A stretch of 64,000 nucleotides of DNA, taken from assembly GCA_026393675.1 (NCBI GenBank), contig JAPKZQ010000003.1, positions 172,840-236,839 of the forward strand, given 5' to 3'. Made by a program: the position numbers and the translations under genes. Positions 61,692 through 64,000 of this stretch are shown here, in pieces. The notes under the pieces were generated by a model. The model worked only from the letters and a program-made list of their open reading frames with translations, ran no database searches and was not told the origin of the DNA. The DNA comes from Acidobacteriota bacterium (lineage in GTDB: Bacteria; Acidobacteriota; Vicinamibacteria; Vicinamibacterales; JAKQTR01). The stretch's first letter is position 1. The number at the start of each line of letters is the position of its first letter.

Positions 61692-63029
61692 GTGAAATCC
61701 GTCAAGACCATCATCTCCATATCCGCGGCAGCCCTCCACCTGCTGGTCGTCGCCAGCATCGTGCGGCAGCCGCTGGACGTCCAGAAACAGGCCGATGTCC
61801 CGATGTTCCTGTCGTCGCGCCTCTATCACGACAGCACGCGGATGGTGGGACCTGGCGTGGACTTCTTCTGCGTCTATCATGCGGGCGTCAATGCCGGCAC
61901 CGGCACCTCGGTCTACCGGCAGCGCGAGGTCAGGCCCACCACGCCCTACTACTTCGAGTTCCGCTACCTCCCGATCGTGGCGGACACGCTCGGTCGGGCG
62001 GTGACGTGGTTGCCGCCGCTCACCGCGTATCGCGTCTGGGTCATCGCGACCGACGCACTCTGCTGGCTACTGATCGTCGTCGTGTTCGGGCGCCTGCGGG
62101 CAACAGGACCGGGCTTCCTGGCGTGGTTGACGATCGTGCTGAGCACCCCGTTTGCGCTCGAATTGCACATGGGGCAGTTCACGTTCGTGGCCACAGCCAT
62201 GCTTGCGCTCAGCCTGTGGTTGTCGGAGCGCGGCCAGCCATCAGCGCGGTGGAACGTGAACCGTGTGGCCTCGGCGGCCTTGATGGTTGTCTCCATCGTG
62301 TTGAAGCTGTTTCCCGCCGTCACTCTGGTCGCCTGGGTTCGGCGTCGCTCATCCTGGAACTGGCTCGCCGCCGTCGTGGGCGGCGTCGCGCTGCTGACGA
62401 TTCCGCTGTTCGTGTCCGACCCCGGCACCTGGTACGACTTCCGGGACGCGAACGCCGTCGAGATGCCGAATCCGGGGAACTTCGGATTCATGGCGGCGTT
62501 GTTTTTCACACTCGAACGTCTGGGAATCGTGTGGACTCGGGACCTGTGGTCGATGGTGATTGCAGCGGGACTGCTGCTCTGGGTCGGCATCGCGGCCTGG
62601 GTCGTGCTGCTGGCTCGCCGCCAGGCGTGCTACGCAGAAGTCGCTGTGTTGCTGCTGGCCGAATACCTGGCCTCGTACCAGATTTGGGAGCACCACATGA
62701 GCGGAGCCATCGTCGCGGGTGGGCTGCTCGTCGTCGCGATGGCACGGCACAGTCTGGCATCAATGGACACGGATCCGGCTGAGGCGAGATTCAGCCGCAC
62801 ATGCGCCTGGTTGACCGCTGGTTGTCTCGTGCTGCTGGCGCTGCCAACGCCCTACGCCCTGTTTGAGGCCAACCCGAAACTGTGGACGTTCGGTCAGCGT
62901 GCGTTCGTGCAATGGGCCAAGCCTCTGCCCACGCTTGGCTTGTTCATCGCTGGCCTGGTGTGGCTCGCCCGGGAAGGGCTCGGCCGACCGTCGTGGACCG
63001 ACTCATCGCGTCAGGTGGGACGCCCCTGA
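61692..63029 (+). CDS. GT87 (DUF2029)-type membrane glycosyltransferase
   Basis: The 445-residue protein has about 10-11 helices. VDFFCVYHAGVNAGTGTSVY and TTPYYFEFRYLPIVADTLG match the first loop and the YxPxxA-like helix start of GT87 enzymes, which add mannose from polyprenyl-phosphomannose. FALELHMGQFTFVATAMLAL carries the GQ motif, and LLKLFPAVTL-like VLKLFPAVTLVAWV another. GTG 61692 is the likely start. Its 3' end overlaps the convergent atpI-like gene by 19 bases, a sign of tight packing after insertion or rearrangement. Confidence 0.82.
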   Translation: MKSVKTIISISAAALHLLVVASIVRQPLDVQKQADVPMFLSSRLYHDSTRMVGPGVDFFCVYHAGVNAGTGTSVYRQREVRPTTPYYFEFRYLPIVADTLGRAVTWLPPLTAYRVWVIATDALCWLLIVVVFGRLRATGPGFLAWLTIVLSTPFALELHMGQFTFVATAMLALSLWLSERGQPSARWNVNRVASAALMVVSIVLKLFPAVTLVAWVRRRSSWNWLAAVVGGVALLTIPLFVSDPGTWYDFRDANAVEMPNPGNFGFMAALFFTLERLGIVWTRDLWSMVIAAGLLLWVGIAAWVVLLARRQACYAEVAVLLLAEYLASYQIWEHHMSGAIVAGGLLVVAMARHSLASMDTDPAEARFSRTCAWLTAGCLVLLALPTPYALFEANPKLWTFGQRAFVQWAKPLPTLGLFIAGLVWLAREGLGRPSWTDSSRQVGRP

Positions 63030-63442
63030 CGTCTGATCAGAACGGCCTCAATGACGATGGCCGCTACCGGGACCGAGACGCCGGCAAACAACCAGACTGG
63101 GTTCGCGCGGAGGGGTACGAGGGCTACCCACGCTGCGACGGCGATCACGCCGTACCGGGTCACGTACTTCGTCAGCGTCCACGCCGCACCGGCAAGCCCC
63201 GGTCTGCCCGCCTCGTCTTTTCGTGCTTCAACGTTTAGCGCTTTGCTCGCCCGGGCATCGACGCTTTGCCGGATCACGCGATAGCTGAATGCCATCACAC
63301 CTGTGCCGGCCAGTACGCCGAGTGCGCCTTCCGGCCGGCCGCGGTCCAGTACAAGCGCTGCGATCGCCACGACAGCGGCGATCCCTGCCGAGTTTCGAAG
63401 GATTCGCCGAAGCGTCGGATCGTGTTCCTGGTGTGCAGGCAC
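63011..63442 (-). CDS. AtpI-like ATP synthase-associated membrane protein
   Basis: The 143-residue protein has four helices in two pairs: SAGIAAVVAIAALVL, GVLAGTGVMAFSYRVI, YGVIAVAAWVALVPL and PVWLFAGVSVPVAAIVIEAV. That layout and its place eight bases downstream of an atpZ-like gene match the ATP synthase I subunit (AtpI), a helper in assembling the c ring. Sequence similarity to AtpI is weak by eye, so the call rests partly on context. atpB would normally follow, but here lies 5.4 kb away. Confidence 0.65.
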   Translation of the reverse strand: MPAHQEHDPTLRRILRNSAGIAAVVAIAALVLDRGRPEGALGVLAGTGVMAFSYRVIRQSVDARASKALNVEARKDEAGRPGLAGAAWTLTKYVTRYGVIAVAAWVALVPLRANPVWLFAGVSVPVAAIVIEAVLIRRQGRPT

Positions 63443-63450
63443 GGTGGGTC

Positions 63451-63786
63451 CTAGGAACCAGCTCCGCGGTCCTCATCGGCGGGTGTGTCGACATCACCGA
63501 CGATGGGCGGCGCTGCTGGCATGTTGGCTCCATCCGCCGGCGCGCGTGGCGGATTCCCTCGCGGATACGACTGGGACACGATTCGGTACACGTTGACGAT
63601 CCCGGCAGCCAGCCCGAGAAAGAAGAAAACGAGCGTCAGAAGCGGCGCAGTGCCGAGCCATCGGTCGAGCCTGTCGCCAATCCAGAACCCCATGACCAGC
63701 GCTAGCACGAACGCCAGCCCGACGGTACTGAGCGCGCCGGCTGCGCGTAATGCTTCGCCTGAGGTTTTTGTGGATCGGAATGCCAT
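63451..63786 (-). CDS. atpZ: AtpZ-like ATP synthase accessory protein
   Basis: The 111-residue protein starts at ATG 63786 (MAFRSTKTSGEALRAAG). It has two helices: AGALSTVGLAFVLALVMGFWIGDRLDRWLGT and APLLTLVFFFLGLAAGIVNVYR (both quoted in pieces). GFWIGDRLDRWLGTAP and LGLAAGIVNVYRI are hallmarks of AtpZ (ATPase_gene1), which with AtpI forms a Mg2+/Ca2+ channel-like complex or assists c-ring assembly. A Pro/Ala-rich tail ends the protein. An in-frame stretch to 63933 has no protein-like sequence and is rejected. Confidence 0.82.
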   Translation of the reverse strand: MAFRSTKTSGEALRAAGALSTVGLAFVLALVMGFWIGDRLDRWLGTAPLLTLVFFFLGLAAGIVNVYRIVSQSYPRGNPPRAPADGANMPAAPPIVGDVDTPADEDRGAGS

Positions 63787-64000
63787 GCCGGTTGGCCTGA
63801 GTATGACCCAGGGGCAGGGGTGAAGGAAACAGAGACAGGCGAATCCCGCAGACGGACTACCCGATAGGGGTAGGGAGAGACGATTGTGTTCGTCCCCCCC
63901 TCCCTCCGAACTGGACGGGCGGTTCTCCCGCATCCAGCTCTCCAGTTGGTGGTGTCACCTCGATGAGGGGTGACGCGCAGCAGCGTAGGCGTCGACCAGA
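63787..64000. other. Upstream region of atpZ, no gene recognised
   Basis: These 214 bases at the right edge hold no convincing gene. On the minus strand a CATACT about 20 bases before ATG 63786 may be a -10. A C/T-rich stretch (63889-63905, CCCCCCCTCCCTCC type) is the only other pattern. Confidence 0.35.

Overview
The window is 64 kb of GC-rich (roughly two-thirds G+C by eye), gene-dense bacterial chromosome. It is dominated by enzymes that build, modify, flip and decorate surface polysaccharides. The organism is probably a member of the Acidobacteriota, perhaps Vicinamibacteria. This rests on Ig-like repeats typical of that phylum, palindromic GGGGTC/GACCCC dispersed repeats, F0 genes in small groups, and a wealth of GT-C membrane glycosyltransferases. 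It is an inference; no rRNA or tRNA gene is visible to confirm it.

Region 1 (1-16841, all +) is a tightly coupled operon, most junctions being ATGA or GTGA overlaps. It encodes a GT4 (cut at the left edge), a DPM1-like GT2, an NAD-dependent epimerase, a DegT aminotransferase, a GT-C transferase, a GT9 and a large GT-B-like protein. Then comes an unusual block (9465-15706): a WbpB-like Gfo/Idh oxidoreductase fused to a shikimate-dehydrogenase domain, a CMP-sugar synthetase, a divergent DAHP-synthase-family enzyme, a NeuB-like protein with SAF domain but no catalytic residues, a GT2 and a second, degenerate CMP-sugar synthetase. A second epimerase closes the run. I read the block as a dedicated pathway for a CMP-activated 3-deoxy-ulosonic acid or a DAHP-derived cyclic acid. 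It is the best candidate here for an undescribed system.

Region 2 (16911-20589) has a secreted STN-like protein and an 877-residue secreted protein with four copies of a two-cysteine repeat plus two Ig-like repeats. Region 3 (20754-34186) holds a Wzx-type flippase, two methyltransferases, a SPASM radical SAM protein, three GT-C proteins, a GNAT protein, a polysaccharide deacetylase and a GT4. Region 4 (34206-40787) has yqeY, murJ behind a repeat-rich promoter, an MFS exporter, a rhomboid protease, a second GNAT paralogue and a methyltransferase.

Region 5 (41020-55391) has a deacetylase, an SDR and a cupin on the minus strand, a fused two-subunit TPP-dependent E1 dehydrogenase, five more GT-C proteins and an SGNH hydrolase. 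Region 6 (55431-63786) has an EamA transporter and F0 ATP synthase genes atpE and atpB. These are separated from atpZ/atpI-like genes by 5.4 kb carrying an SxtJ-DUF5989-carbamoyltransferase module, an SGNH protein and a GT87-like transferase. The c subunit carries a signal-peptide-like leader and a Na+-type ligand set.

Dispersed repeats (REP-like palindromes, two GGGGTC palindromes, a 110-bp element with 14-bp inverted termini) lie between operons. No CRISPR array, rRNA, tRNA or intact transposase was found.
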